A stretch of 64,000 nt of DNA from Archegozetes longisetosus (Eukaryota; Arthropoda; Arachnida; Sarcoptiformes; Trhypochthoniidae). Positions within the stretch are counted from its first letter, which is position 1, and each line of letters opens with the position of its first letter. The notes beneath the pieces were generated by a model, which saw nothing but the letters and a program-made list of their open reading frames with translations, ran no database searches and was not told the origin of the DNA. Location of the stretch: contig JAEMBT020000008.1 of assembly GCA_018873245.2 (NCBI GenBank), forward strand, positions 2,590,001 to 2,654,000, read 5' to 3'. Shown here one piece after another: positions 27,101 to 39,400 of the stretch. The translations under genes were made by a program, and so were the position numbers.

Positions 27101-27527
27101 TTGCTAAGTATTACCGATAAGAACCTAAATTCGATGACTATTTAGAAAGTTTGCCTTTTTGGAAAACAGATACGAATTTTCTAATTTGTTATGTTTAGCA
27201 CTAAAAAACAGTGAAACTGCTATTAAATGTTTTCCATAACTAAACGGATATTATTTTATGATTTACTTTAAGTCATTTGTTTACTCAAAACTACTGCTAA
27301 CACTTGAAAAAAGTTTCTTAAACACATATTCCCGAACTTATCCATTTTTGCTAAGCTGACAGAGAAGAAGAAGAGTAAATATAAAGAGTAAAAACTAATA
27401 ATGTTTTATGAAATAGGAGTTGCTATCGCTGGACAAAAGTCGAAACATGTCACTTAGGATGGATCTGAAGAAGACCCGGTCGCAGATTAGGAAAGAAAAA
27501 TTAAAGGGCCATTGTTCTCTCATGTAG
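15173..27527 (+). CDS. DIRAS: DIRAS-family Ras-like small GTPase
   Basis: Complete 201-residue Di-Ras protein (vertebrate relatives ~198). Exons 15173-15260, 24938-25109, 25306-25540 and 27417-27527 join in phase 1, 2, 0 through GT-AG introns. The start [20 protein letters not shown] has the family P-loop. Switch I is [10 protein letters not shown]. Switch II reads [13 protein letters not shown], so Ser replaces the catalytic Gln of Ras, as is normal for this family. NKCD and ETSAK complete the nucleotide site. The last exon encodes [13 protein letters not shown], a basic stretch and the prenylation box CSLM, whose terminal Met favours farnesylation and plasma-membrane anchoring. Family members are largely GTP-bound and can dampen Ras/MAPK signalling. 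Intron 1 is 9.7 kb while the others are 0.2-1.9 kb, so regulatory elements may lie there. A (TA)n-rich microsatellite follows the stop. The symbol is given at family level. Confidence 0.95.
15681..16259. mobile_element. Pogo/Tigger-like MITE with TA target duplication
   Basis: A 579-bp element begins CAGTCAACCCTCCTTATACC and ends with the reverse complement of CAGTCAAACCTCTATAATC. It is flanked by TA on both sides (15679-15680 and 16260-16261). The ends repeat ACCTCT...CGACA motifs sub-terminally, as in Tc1/mariner-superfamily pogo/Tigger elements. No transposase frame is present, so it is non-autonomous. A related sequence lacking the insert lies at about 62577-62817. Confidence 0.85.
16590..16645 (+). 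repeat. Short minisatellite, GGTAGGAATGGAT units
   Basis: About four units of 12-14 bp (GGTAGGAATGGAT, then ATAGGAATAGAT) in DIRAS intron 1. Degeneracy increases to the right. Confidence 0.6.
17423..17540. mobile_element. Small fold-back MITE, GGTGACCAG family
   Basis: The left end GGTGACCAGATATGAAACTG and the right end, as reverse complement GACTGACTAGATGTCCAATT, share (T)GAC(C/T)AGAT and pair across 118 bp. A second member with the same GGTGACCAG start is at 34148-34312. No coding capacity. The superfamily is not determined. Confidence 0.5.
23309..23361 (+). repeat. 17-bp tandem repeat, ACTAATACAAAATGCA x3
   Basis: Three consecutive units, the last ending ACAAACTGC, in DIRAS intron 1. The first two are identical, suggesting a recent slippage product. 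Confidence 0.65.
25660..25764 (+). repeat. 26-28-bp minisatellite in DIRAS intron 3
   Basis: Units of the form CTCAATTGTTCTTCTCAATT followed by GTTCAG repeat about three times, each itself a tandem of CTCAATTGTTC. It lies just downstream of the exon that ends at 25540. Confidence 0.7.
26826..26865 (+). repeat. AAATTC hexamer microsatellite
   Basis: Five to six copies of (C)AAATT in DIRAS intron 3, followed by diverged CTAATT units. Confidence 0.6.
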
Positions 27528-27544
27528 TTATTGGCTGAATAAGA

Positions 27545-27597
27545 AATATATATATATATACATACATACATATATATATATATATAAATATCATATA
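27545..27597. repeat. TA/CATA microsatellite in the presumed DIRAS 3' UTR
   Basis: (TA)n, three CATA units, then (TA)n again, starting 18 bp after the DIRAS stop codon. Confidence 0.8.
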
Positions 27598-29627
27598 TCT
27601 TAATCGTGTGATCCAGCAAACAAAGTATTGACTTTAACTAAAATTCATACTTTGTCAGATATATATTTTAAAAACATTATGCAAACATTACTTACATATT
27701 CAGATATTTTTAATTACCACCCAAAAGGAAACTGGTATTAGAAATAATATTCTATCATTCATTATTTTTCTTACTCAACTTCATTACTACCATTTAGACA
27801 ATAGTTATCTCTGATGATATTTTCTCATCAATAATACACAATTATCTCTCAAATTGACATTATGAACAAGTTGAGTAAATCAATGGATATATTAGTGAAA
27901 CATTTAGTTTATTTAGAAACTTGATTAGAATCAGAATAGGCTATGCAACTAAATAGTGGTTGAGCCTTCAATTCCCTTTCACTTCGACTCCTTCAAAATT
28001 TCAACTCATTTTATAGTCTTTTCATCAGTTATCAACTTTTTTAGTCATAACTCCTTATTAATCAAATTACTGACTGCCACTGATTTTTAGAAATCCCTAA
28101 CTTTTCATTTTTACAGTCAATCTAAAAAGAATTACATTATTTTATAATGACTTCATTTTAAAGCTAATTATTATTTATACATAAATATCATTAAGTTTTT
28201 TGCACAAAATATCCGATACAACGAAATTGCTAGAATTTGTTCTTAGTCTTTAAATAACTAAACTGAGAACTACCACATTTTTCGATCAGATGTTATCACA
28301 TGTTTATTTTAAGAGTAAATCAGTGATAATTGGCTCCAAAAGCCTGGAATAAAGTTTTAATACCTGAACAAAAAATACTTAGCATTGAGCAAAGCTATCA
28401 CTGATTAATTGGATATTAATTTGACTCATATAAGATTGAGATTCACTATTGGCTTAAGTAATTAAATCAAATTTGGATTACTCTTATCCCAAATTTGAAG
28501 CTAACAAACATAGTATTAGTTGAAGTTGTGCTAAATATGAAATTAATTCTGATACAAATACGATATTAATTCTGATACCAGTATTTCTTTTTACGCTGAC
28601 ATTTACTGTACATTTAAATCAAACAGAGAATAAATTATTTAATTTATAGCTATATATAAATCTGTTTGTTATAGATTTAATGTAACTATTAATATATTCA
28701 TTCAGTCCATCGATTCATTGAATTAAATCATCAAAAATTAATTAGACATAAACCTAATTATCGTTACATTAGTTATCTATAACACGATAAGTGCATTTGA
28801 TTTACTGAGTATTTTCATGATTTTCTGTATCTCGGTCTTAGAGATTAAGAGGTTGATATTGTTGAATTTTATCAAATTATTGTTAAAAATTTTATGAATA
28901 TTTATTCAGGATTCTAATGCACTAAAACAGTTATTCTGGGAAAACAATGATAATTATTTCTTTCTATTACCCTCAATTCCATTAAAGCTTTATTTCAAGT
29001 AATTATATTAAGTTTCCTTTTGTTGCTCTCTCTTGTTCTTACTTTCAAAAAACCTTAATATTCAACTAAAAATAATGGTTATATTACTTTTTTCTTATTA
29101 CTACCTGTACATAAACTTTAGACTTTCTAACGTTTTTCAAAATTTATTAATAGTTAGCAATTTTTTTCAATTATTGTTCAAAGTCGTGCTCTTTTGCAAA
29201 TGCTATCATACGGGATGTAATTATGAAATTCTAGTACTGGTAACAAAAACGTTTTTATAAGCTTTGTCAATAGAATTAAGCAAGAAAATGTTCAAAATTG
29301 AATAGATTTAAAATTAGTTAGAATATAACTGTTTAACCATTGTTATAAAAACAGTTTAATCGTTTTTCAAAGTCTCCAAACCTATTTTGGTAGTTATTTT
29401 CGGGTAAAAGTATAGAATTACACTAAAAGATATTTTACGATCAAAAGCAAACTATAAATAACTTATAATCTTTGAGTTGTCGACATCAAAATTCAATCGT
29501 TGATTATCCAGAATTACTGTTCTCATACTCTTAAGTAATGGTTGCTATGATTTGTATGTTGAACAATATTAGAGAATACACGAAAAAGTATATTCACCCA
29601 TACATTTACATCATTTAATCAAACTGT

Positions 29628-29705
29628 AAGTAAAGATTTCAATCTAACAGTAAGTAAGATTACAATCTTAACCATAAGTAAGATTAGAATCTTGACTATA
29701 AATTA
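29628..29705 (+). repeat. Degenerate ~30-bp tandem repeat
   Basis: Three units of the form TAAGTAAGATTACAATCT followed by TAACCA/TGACTA. Spacing is 29-31 bp. Confidence 0.5.
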
Positions 29706-31573
29706 CTCTTTTGAGAGCTACATAAGTCTGCACACTTCTAACATTTACAAACTTTCATTATATAATTGGTGCGAATAAATACAGATTGAACTGATTTTTC
29801 TTAAATGAAAGAATAACTGAGTTGATTGATTGATAACTTGGAGTATACTTTGAAATAAAGAGAAACTACTATATTTTGATTTTGTCATCAATCTATTTAA
29901 ACCTTATTGAACTTTGAAAAAAGAGAATTTAAATTTGTTATATAGAAAAACTACTATTAATTCTAAGTTTTATGACTGTAGAACATATTTTAAATAAAAC
30001 TAAACTTATTATAAATTTTCGCTTTAATTACTTTATGGTTTGGCTCTCAACCCTTTTAATCTATGAAGAGATCAATAATTGGTAACATAAAATATTCTTT
30101 CTTGTTATTATTATGTTCTATCCATAGGTAAAAATGTCCATACAATCAAAGCTTTCCAGTGCGAAAGTTTGCTCTTTTTACACATCATAAGCTTGTTATG
30201 TGGATGCATTTTCAAATCAAAAAGGCAAGTCTCAATTGCTACATACCGTCTAATTTTCTAGTGTTATGAATGGCTAGAACTCAGTCTTTACTGCCATCTA
30301 TCACTAGTTTACTCTGAATACTATGAAAAATCAGATAGGTTGAACCCATTCACAGATTGAAGCGCTACACTAGGTCTCAAGTTCTGATATTTAAAGATAG
30401 ATGCTCTTTTAGTTTTAAATTCAAACCATAGGCGTCTATAGCTTACAGACAATAATATAAATCACTTGAAAGTTAGTCTGCTACAACTTTTGCCAATCAT
30501 TCTTCAAATAAATGATCACAAGTCTCAATTTTACTTCAAATATCGTTCTTTTTACAGTTATTAAACTTATTATTAATAATCATTTTGTATATAAAAAGTT
30601 TCAAATATCCCTTTGCAAGAGCTCAATAAAATTAAGATCTGCTTACCATCAGAATAGATTCCGAAATTGAAATATCTGACTGAGCAAAATTTCTAATTTA
30701 ATCCCAACATATGGTATGTTGAAACTTATTTTCTCATAAAAGAAACCTTAAGAAGCAGTTTAAAGCGCATTGGAGATAATCTTTAGCCAGATTAAGGCTA
30801 TAACCTGTTGAAAGCAGTATTTACCGGTCTGAATATAGTTAGGAAGGATATATATACTCAACAACTTGAAAAAGCTTATGTGATATAACTTCGGATTTTG
30901 TCTTACTTTACATTATTGATATTGAGAGCAGGCAAATACTGGCATAGTTTAGATTTTTTTTCGAGATATGGTTAAATGTATGATGGAACGACGGATCTTA
31001 TAATTTAAGACATTTTATAAAGTTAGGCCCTCCCCTTAGGCTCACACTCAGTACATTTTATTTCGTTCTTTAAGACTGAGTGTTCATAAGCTCTACAAAA
31101 GCATTAATATTCAAAATCAACCTAACTTTTGAGTTTCTTCTGTTCTTCTGGTTAGACCCGACCCGAACGAGAATTAAAATTGTTAGAGATCGAGTTTAGT
31201 AAGTTTATTGATGCAGTTAGTTATAGTCTAGATTGTATCCATAATAAATCGAATTGAATCAAAATTAGATCTAATTGATAAAATCTTGTCTACTTTTTCT
31301 GGATCTAAACTGGATCTTCTATCAGTCAATTTTAAGCCGGCATAGTTAGTTCTTTCATTCGAAAAATTAATTGCAGGTACTGAATGAATAAATTGAGCCA
31401 ATTGCGAAAGTCTTGGGAATACATCAATGAATTTAATCTAGAATTTTATTGGATCTGATTTGAGATCTTCATCATTCACTGGATAATTAAAATAGAGCAA
31501 AACTTTTTTATCTCAGTTTCTTTATTTTCATCATCGACTGTTTCTGCATAAATGAACACAATATGAGAAATCT

Positions 31574-33260
31574 TTTGTTTTTAGTGTGAGATCCTTTTAT
31601 GACCGCTTTCTATAATTATCTCGAAACGTTTAGCTATTTTAGAAATGATATCGAGATATTCATTAATTTTGCTCTGAGGCGAAATCCTCTTTAGATTTTT
31701 ATAAACTGGTGCCAAAAATGTTGCACAAACACGATAATGTGCTGATATATTTTCACTGCAATGTCTGGATCGAGCATCCTTTAATGGCGATAAAAATTTA
31801 ATCAAAGTACTCAATAATTTTTAATTAACACTTCTGAGAATATTATTTAGTTTTTTGTCTTCAATAGACAAAGACCTCATTTTAGTTCCCGAACTAGTGA
31901 TGGATTAAAATTAATTGAGCCTAAAATCAAAAATAATTTTTTAAAAAGTACAATTTTTTCTAAAGTTATTAAAGTTTGAAATGATCTATCGCTTGAGATC
32001 AGATCAACTCAATACTATAATAATTTTTATACCGAAGTCAAAGATTATTTTAAAATTTAATTTTGAATCTATTGAACTTATATTTACATAGTATTTTATG
32101 TTTTATATTTATATTTTATGTAATAGTCTTCAGTGGAAATCAGTTTTTTAACTTATTGAGTTAACCAATAAGGATTTAATTTAATTTTCTGATAGTTAAC
32201 TTTAACTGAATTCAATATATCATATCGTGAATCCCATCTCACTTCTGACATTTTTCAGTATAATATCTAATTGATTTTTAAATCCTTATTGTTTAGTCAT
32301 TTTCACCAAAACTTTACAGTTTTTAATCAATTCTTTATTGAATCTATTCCATTCCATTCATCAAAAGCATGTTTTTGGACTAAATACATATTATGAGATG
32401 AATATCCTATCCATGAAATATCTTTAAATGCAGGCTTCATTGCTGAAGCATTATCTGTTACCATAACATAAGATACATCGACTAAATCTGCATTCAAACA
32501 ATAACTCATTTACAAATAATTTGGTAGTAATCGTAATTGTATCTTCAACTTTTTTAAATGCAAGTAACTCTAGCCTTTATAATGACATTTTTGATATACT
32601 GCAAAGTGACTGTTAAATGGTTTACTTTCGTCACATCGTGGACCCAATGATCTTAAGTTAAGTCGAAATATTTTATATTTTCTACTTCTAAGATTACACG
32701 ACTTTAAGTGTTGAATATCGTTGTCCACATATCTAGAGACAGTTACTCATGAAGGCAATGTTTTATCAATATCTAAGAACTGTTTTTGGGATCCACCATA
32801 TTTGATTAGTTCTTTTGCCAACAATTTAAAGCCCTTTTCCTCTATGAATGAAAGCGGCAACAGATTGATAGCATAACAATTAGCAGCCGCGTCGGCTATT
32901 TCCGTTTTTTTTCATAAGAATAATCTTTGAAAATATTATCTATTATTTAACTTTTAGATTTTTTAGCACAGGTTTCTGAATGTCTAATCAATGATGAGTT
33001 TCCACTTTAGACATATTTAAAAATGTCATCTGTTAATATATTTTACAAATATCGTGTCTTTACTTTTGAATAGAATACGTTCAAACCTCCAGACGTCACT
33101 TTTACCTTTACTTTGACCATCACTTATTCGCTTACTTTTAGTGGCTATTAATCTCTTGATGAAATCCATCGTTAATATTTTCATTGTTACTATTGTTTCT
33201 TAATGTATTTGTTAAATCGTTTCGAGAATTATTTGAATTATTACTTCTTTGAAACATTAT
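31574..33260 (-). pseudogene. Decayed hAT-superfamily transposase
   Basis: Read on the minus strand, three in-order fragments resemble a hAT transposase. First is a relic of a BED-type zinc finger (SDVWRFE near 33100, then SSLIRHSETCAKKS near 32960) whose first Cys pair is no longer visible. Next is a core piece at 32327-32509 (VMVTDNASAMKPAFKDISWI, then GYSSHNMYLV), matching the hAT pattern around a catalytic Asp. Last is a C-terminal piece at 31581-31814 (FLSPLKDARS, HYRVCATFLAPVYK). Stops and frame changes separate them, so no intact protein is made. Terminal inverted repeats were not resolved, so the element limits are uncertain. Confidence 0.75.
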
Positions 33261-33486
33261 TGTATTCGTTTACATGAAACCAAAAAGGCAATTATTTTAT
33301 ATATTGTTATAGAAACCCAAGTGAAAAGGATGCGCTATAATAGTTCTCTATCAAACTTTATACGAAATGTATTTACGATGATGTAAAGTGTGAGAATAAA
33401 CTTCGTTTACACTTTTGAAAGAAAAAGTTTTGAACATAGTTTAAAAAATATAATTTTATTTGTTGTAAATCTTTATAGTGGATTAC

Positions 33487-33697
33487 TAGGGTTTGCAACG
33501 TTTAATGGAATACGAGATTTTTTCACTTAAACATGCAACTTAATTAATCTTTTTCTCTCCTGTTGAGAGTAAATTTTACCCATAATTATAGAGCTCGAAA
33601 AAGTTATTTCGAAATTTTAATTTATAGAAATATTTTAAACTAAACTGAACTAAAGTTCAAACTAGTCTAAACTTTTGTTTGTTTAAAACCCTAGTTA
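33487..33697. mobile_element. Possible small inverted-repeat element with TAGGGTTT ends
   Basis: ACTAGGGTTT at 33485-33494 is matched by AAACCCTAGT at about 33686-33697, enclosing roughly 200 bp without coding capacity. No clear 8-bp target duplication is visible. It may be a MITE or part of the hAT remnant next to it. Confidence 0.3.
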
Positions 33698-34147
33698 TGC
33701 GTTCAAGGGATAGCTTTGTTACAGGGGTCCAAAAGATAAGACCTTTTAAAAATGATAGGATTAGCTCAATTTAAAAAGTGCGAACTAAGTCTTCTGTCAC
33801 GCTTTAATGCCATCTCAAACACATTTATAGAAAGTGTATTCTTCTATAGAAAACGTTTTGAAACTAATTTTAGGCCGACTCATCCAACCTGACCTGACCC
33901 GATATTTTATTACACCTTCTACGACCCGAACAAACCCGAGATTTTTAGCTTAGATCCGACTCAAATGAGCCCAACCCGAGCCTGATGAATAGGTCTACTC
34001 CTGATTACAAAAAACCTATTAAACTATTAATCGTAAAAATTTTTAAGTAAATGTTAATTCAAAACAGTCTTTAATATTTATAAATGTAGTTCTGAAGTCG
34101 GAGCTCTTTTGTGCAAAACCAGAGAGCACTAAGAAATTGATAGATGA

Positions 34148-34312
34148 GGGTGACCAGGTTTCACTATGTTCCGGGACAATAAAAATAAAAAAACTCAAAC
34201 AACGCTTAAATGTGTTTTAGGGGCTTTCATACTTTCACTGAAATCAAGTACGAAATTATTAAAAAGTTGTATTCCGGAACTGCCCTGTCTATTACGCGGC
34301 GTTTGTCACCCT
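34148..34312. mobile_element. Small MITE with GGGTGAC ends
   Basis: The left end is AGGGTGACCAGGTTTCACTA and the right end is GTTTGTCACCCT, an inverted pair around 165 bp. Internal TTCCGGGAC and TTCCGGAAC motifs also pair. It starts like the element at 17423-17540. No coding capacity. Confidence 0.55.
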
Positions 34313-34503
34313 TTGATTGATAAATAGATCACTTTATAGTTGTAGCTTTAAATTGGTTTAATAAATAAATTATTCGGCTAGTTATTGTTCAAACTAGATG
34401 CAAATATTCTTTTCAACTTCAACTAAATTCACTTCAAATTAAGCATAGATTTAAATAAATAAATTGATAGAATCGACAATTAGTGAAAATCAGAACACAG
34501 ATA

Positions 34504-35985
34504 ATGAATACATCGAATTTTTCTCTGAGTTATTCACCAAAGAGTTTAATGTTTGGGACATTTCAAACTCATAGCGATAAAATAAAATTAGGAACAAATG
34601 GCATTGAATTGAATGGAGTTCGAAGTGATTATTCGATAAATAATACACATAAATATGATATTAAGATTCCATTCAAACAAATGGTTCAATTATTGTATTG
34701 TTTTGACAAATATAAACCTTCTCTATTCATCAAACCTTCACTCCTCTCTAATCATCAAATCCAAAAGTGTTTGTTCTCTCAAATTGAACCACGAGTTGCT
34801 CTTAAATTTGATGTCAATTCTTCTGGTATTCAATTTAATTAGTTATTGCTTTAAAACCTATTTAAATATTTGTTTTTCTTTCAGACGTTAGAGAGAATTA
34901 CATCAAAGTATTGTTCAGTAACCGATTGACGAAACCGTTCGTTGATTTCATTAAGAATTGGTCAATAATTAGTAATAAAGACATAGATTTCAACCAAATC
35001 AACATAATTAATGCATCGTATCTCATGAATATTATTATCAGTCGCTCCACTATTTATGAAAACTATTTCAAGACATCAGTCGTTGATAAACAAAAAGCAC
35101 AAGAAATTCAATCGACGAGTAGTTTAAACCAAAGTTTGAAGACCCGTCAAAATGACGTTAAATCAACTGACGATTTGATTGTAATGTTTGGCACGTTTAG
35201 AGCTGAGGTCAAAAAAGTGATGTTTGACTCGATTTGCATCAAACTGATTGATGTATTTGAAAGCAATAGTTATAAGAATATTATTATACCATTTAAGCAA
35301 ATCAATTATTTGTTGTATTGCATTGAAAACTCACAAATCTCTTTATTTGTTCGACCCAAACCTGAATTTAACGATGAAATAAAGCGTTCTATGAATATCC
35401 TTTCGAACGATTTTGGTCATTACATTTTATTAATTTTTTCAGTTTTTCTAATTGTTTCCTATTTTTCTAATTTTCTTCTATTTTTCAGACAAAATCGTTG
35501 ATTACATAACAGTTGTATTTAAGGAAAGAATTGCGAGAGACTTCAGTAAAGAACTAAAAGTCAAACTGATTTCGGGATTTTTTAGTGTCAATAATCTAGA
35601 AATAAGTGCTTCAAATGCGGAGCATTTGATAGAATGTGCAAAAGTAATCAACCAATTGATTTATTGTAACTCCAATTATGAGACTATTGACACATATTCT
35701 CAGAAACTAATTGAAGATTTGACAAAACGACGCATCGAAATATCCAAAAGTTGTCAAGAATTAAAAGAGCAATGCTTTCAACAAATCAGAAATGAATGGT
35801 TTTGTCCAAATTGCCGACAGAAATGTGTTTACGTATTATCGAATAGTATTGAAATGATTTCTTTGAATTGCGGACACGTTTTCTGTGGTTCGTGCTTCAA
35901 TGTTAGAAATGGTGTTAAGAAAGAGTGTCCCACTTGTAGGAAACCAATCATTTCAGAAGATAGTTATCTTCGTTTGCAAATTTAA
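34504..35985 (+). CDS. RING-finger protein with a duplicated upstream module
   Basis: Three exons (34504-34825, 34885-35415, 35489-35985), both introns phase 1 and GT-AG, encode 449 residues. The C-terminus is a C3HC4 RING finger at residues 390-434: C-x2-C (CPNC), CGH, C-x2-C (CGSC), C-x2-C (CPTC). It is therefore a candidate E3 ubiquitin ligase. Upstream is an internal repeat: residues 15-79 (MFGTF ... KIPFKQMVQLLYCF ... SLFIKP) and 207-265 (MFGTF ... IIPFKQINYLLYCI ... SLFVRP). A weaker third copy (AKVINQLIYC) may lie near residues 335-344. The repeat may be a compact beta-rich binding module; I cannot name it. The stop is 424 bp from gene B, convergent, with AATAAA at 36221. The ATG at 34504 is the first in frame. 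Confidence 0.85.
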
Positions 35986-36408
35986 AGTGAATTCACTAAT
36001 CTTCCTAAAGACCAGTAAAAGTCGACTTGAAATAACCAAAAAAATCTCATTCGTTTATCTGAAACTGTGATTAAAAATTTGAACTTCAATTAATTGATAG
36101 TGGAATTGATCTTCTTGTTGAATCGATTATTGATTTATTACATAGTTGAAAATGAGAACCATCTTTAATTTGTCTTTCAAATCGTTTTGATTATTGTTTT
36201 CTTTGTTTAACATTTTCCGAAATAAAATTGTCGATTAATTTGCTTAACAGTTATTTTTATTTATCTCTTTATAAACCAATTTTATATATTATTATCAAAT
36301 ACATAATTATTCCATCAAATGAATTAACGTTTTTGAAGTTTCAAACATTTTAAACTAAGAAATAAAATAATCTTTAGATTTGGAAACAAATTGATTGAAA
36401 GGTAAGAA
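35986..36408. other. Tail-to-tail spacer between the RING gene and gene B
   Basis: It holds AATAAA at 36221-36226 for the + strand gene and its complement TTTATT at 36256-36261 for gene B, so the two 3' UTRs may overlap by a few tens of bases. Nothing else is evident. Confidence 0.6.
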
Positions 36409-39400
36409 TTAAAGCCTAATCCATCTGTCGATAGAGTATTCAAGGGCTGCTAACCATCTATAACAAAGAAAATGAGTATCTAATTAGTCTGAAAGTTAAA
36501 CTGAAAATGTGGACTGATGATCACCTCTTTTTGTCGATATCAGACTCAGCCATGAGCCATAAGTGCCTGAACTTAGTCTCAGGTGGTATTGTTTCGAAAG
36601 TGTTCTTTTTGCCAATTAAAATACAACTTTGAACTCGATAACCATGAAGAAAGAAAACGCCTTAAAAGAGACAGATTTTTGTCAATATATTTAATATCTC
36701 AATAGATTATCTCTGAATATATTTGTGCTTTTATTTAATAGAGAATTATGTTTACCGAGAGCTGAGCTGGAGTTGAAGTCGTGATAAAAATAAAGACACG
36801 CGTCTTTCAGTACAAAATATCTATTGCGCCAGACCTTTCTTCTTTGACTAAATATAGCTAAATAACCACAACAATCACTATTTGTAAAAGTGGATGGATT
36901 TCGATTGACATTGTGTAGAACTACATCGACGTAAGGATCAGCCTATGAGTGAGAGCAAGAGTAAAGTTTTAGATTTGATCCCATTCTAATTGGCTGTTAT
37001 CTGATTGATTACTTGATTCAGTTTGTTGGCCACTTGATTAATAGAGTTAATCCATTGGCTAACAGTGTCCTTATCTTTGGCTGCAAAGTACTTGACTTCG
37101 GAGCCAAACTTGACTAACCGAAAGGCAAATGGTTCTGATTGAGCGATTTCTGGTACGCAACTGGCTGTATATCCTTGAAGACATATCACACCCAATGGAT
37201 CCATTTCCTGGCAATCAAATCAATTAGAATGAATATATTGCACATAATTTGAGAGACTTTTAGTGGTTTCATACTTTAGTCGATTTATACCAATAAAGAC
37301 AGTTATCAGTCTTAAGCATAAACCATCTATTTTTGCGTAACCTTTTGGTCCCATTTTCAGTAGAATCTATGCTAATTCTAGTCAAATAACCATTAATAAC
37401 AACATCGCTTCCATTCATATCACTTTCGCTATTAGTTTCATGTTTTAATGTATCTCTAGTCGAAACGACTTCTAACTTCAGAGTCTCTGCTCCAGAATGA
37501 GCCAATTTCACAACTTCTGAATGAGAAGAATCTAAAACATTGTGATCATTGATTGTGACCACAATATCTCCGACATCCAGACCACAACTTTCCGCTGGAG
37601 TGTCTTTTAATAAAAGCAATAATTTAGATAAAATTGTGTTTAAATTTAGTTCAAATTATATTTGAGATACTTTTTTCTATAGCTGACACAACCACAGGTC
37701 GACTGCCATGGATTCGAAAACCGAATTCTCCATTAATTCGATGAATAGTAATTTGCTTTTCAATAGCTTTGAGTGAATGAAAAGATATGAAAATTTGGCG
37801 ATAAATAAAAAAAAAATAAAATTCATACCAAAAGTTTTACTGATAGCTCTTTTGTACATTTCAATAGAAGCTCTTCTATGAATCATACGATGTGTGACTG
37901 ATTCGTATTGACGCCTGAATTGTCTTTCAGAAAGCGTGCTCTCATCAGATTCAGATCTGACTAACTTCGCAGAGGAATCCCCGTTAACTTTATTATCACT
38001 CTTTTTATGGCACTTATGTCCCCAAACAATCAATTCGTCTTTATATCCGATGTAAACCCAAAGCGCAGATCTATAACTCTCAGTATGAATACCAATGTCT
38101 TCATCATCTTCTATATTACTTGGATATGCGCTATCCATAGAAACAGACTTGAGATAAGCAAACGGATGTGAACCTGAATTCAAATCAAATTCATTTGGTT
38201 TCGGTTAGAAATTTATGTCTAATTTAGGCTTAAGCTGAAAACCAAACTAAAGCCTAATTGGGATTTCTGGTAGAAAATGATCACCTCTTTTGAGAATAAA
38301 TGAAGGCACTTTCTGACTAGCGGCCGCTTCGCCACATGACCGACACGTAAAGTGGTGGTGACCACAACTTTGTGGCCTATCACTCAACTGATTCATCCAC
38401 TTGTCAGGACTCTTACTCAATGATCGTGATCTTTTCTGAACGATTGCCTTCCATTCTTCACTTGTAAATACTGGTCGCGGGATATCACTTGATTCGTACG
38501 CTGTCTGAGATTTCATCAGATCATTTCTTCGTCTTCGAACTACTATTGAAAAAATACTTATAGAAGTTTGTATTGAAATCAAGTTCTCACCTGAAGTGTC
38601 GATCTGTTTCTTTGGAGACAAATTTTCTTCAGTTTCTTCTTTTTGAAGGTCACTGAGGGTAAGATTGATTTCGTTTCCATCGGTCTGTGATACACTTGTA
38701 CTTTGATTGCTATTAAGGGCTGCCTCTTGTGAAGCCGATTCTTCATCGATTGACATCTGTCGTGATGAAAACTCTGTAACTTCTACATCTTTATCAGTGG
38801 CTTGCGATGATTCGAAAGTTGTTGGTACCTCTTGTTTATCAGAAAGATCTTCCTTCGCATCGTCGACTGATGCTTGTTCGGCGACTGCACTTTCAATTGG
38901 TAATGATTTCGTCAACTTTTCAGCTGAAATACACGGAAAACTTCCAGATTTCTCGATAGTTGGCTTATCGAAAGATTCCGTTAGAGATGTTGGTTCTGTG
39001 ATATTGCCGTCAATCATAAAACTACCTAAAAGTTGGACAATAAAGAGAAAATGAGAGATTGTTGATCTAAAACTAATTTTGTTTCTCACCAGAAGTGGTG
39101 CTTTCTGCAAAACTAGGAGTATTAGACCGGATAGCACCAGTATCTGAAGAGGATAAAACGTTAGTTTCATTGCCGGTATTATCTTTATTGTTATTATCAG
39201 AAGTAGTTTTGTTGTTGTTATCAATTTTAAACATCTGAATTCCAGAACCAGAATCTGATTTATAGGACTTTCCATTGGCACTAATCTCTTCTGAAACTTC
39301 GGACACAGTCGACAGTTCTCCGGACATATTTCGACGAACAATGAAATCACCACCACTTACATCATCGATAAGATCGTCGTTGTCATTATCATCGCTTTGT

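Larger units (their letters stand above)
27528..31100. other. A+T-rich spacer without recognisable genes
   Basis: After the DIRAS stop I see no supportable gene. A degenerate ~30-bp tandem (AACAGTAAGTAAGATTACAA type) sits at 29628-29705. A 75-codon hydrophobic frame at 29033-29260 (+) is too A+T-rich and featureless to call. Confidence 0.5.

Noticed and set aside
27395-27619. Minus-strand frame overlapping the last DIRAS exon
   Set aside because: The plus strand here encodes the conserved DIRAS C-terminus with its CAAX box; the frame runs through a TA microsatellite.
34483-34503. GTG at 34483 as start of the RING protein
   Set aside because: Eukaryotic initiation favours the ATG at 34504, and the residues before it show no conservation evidence.
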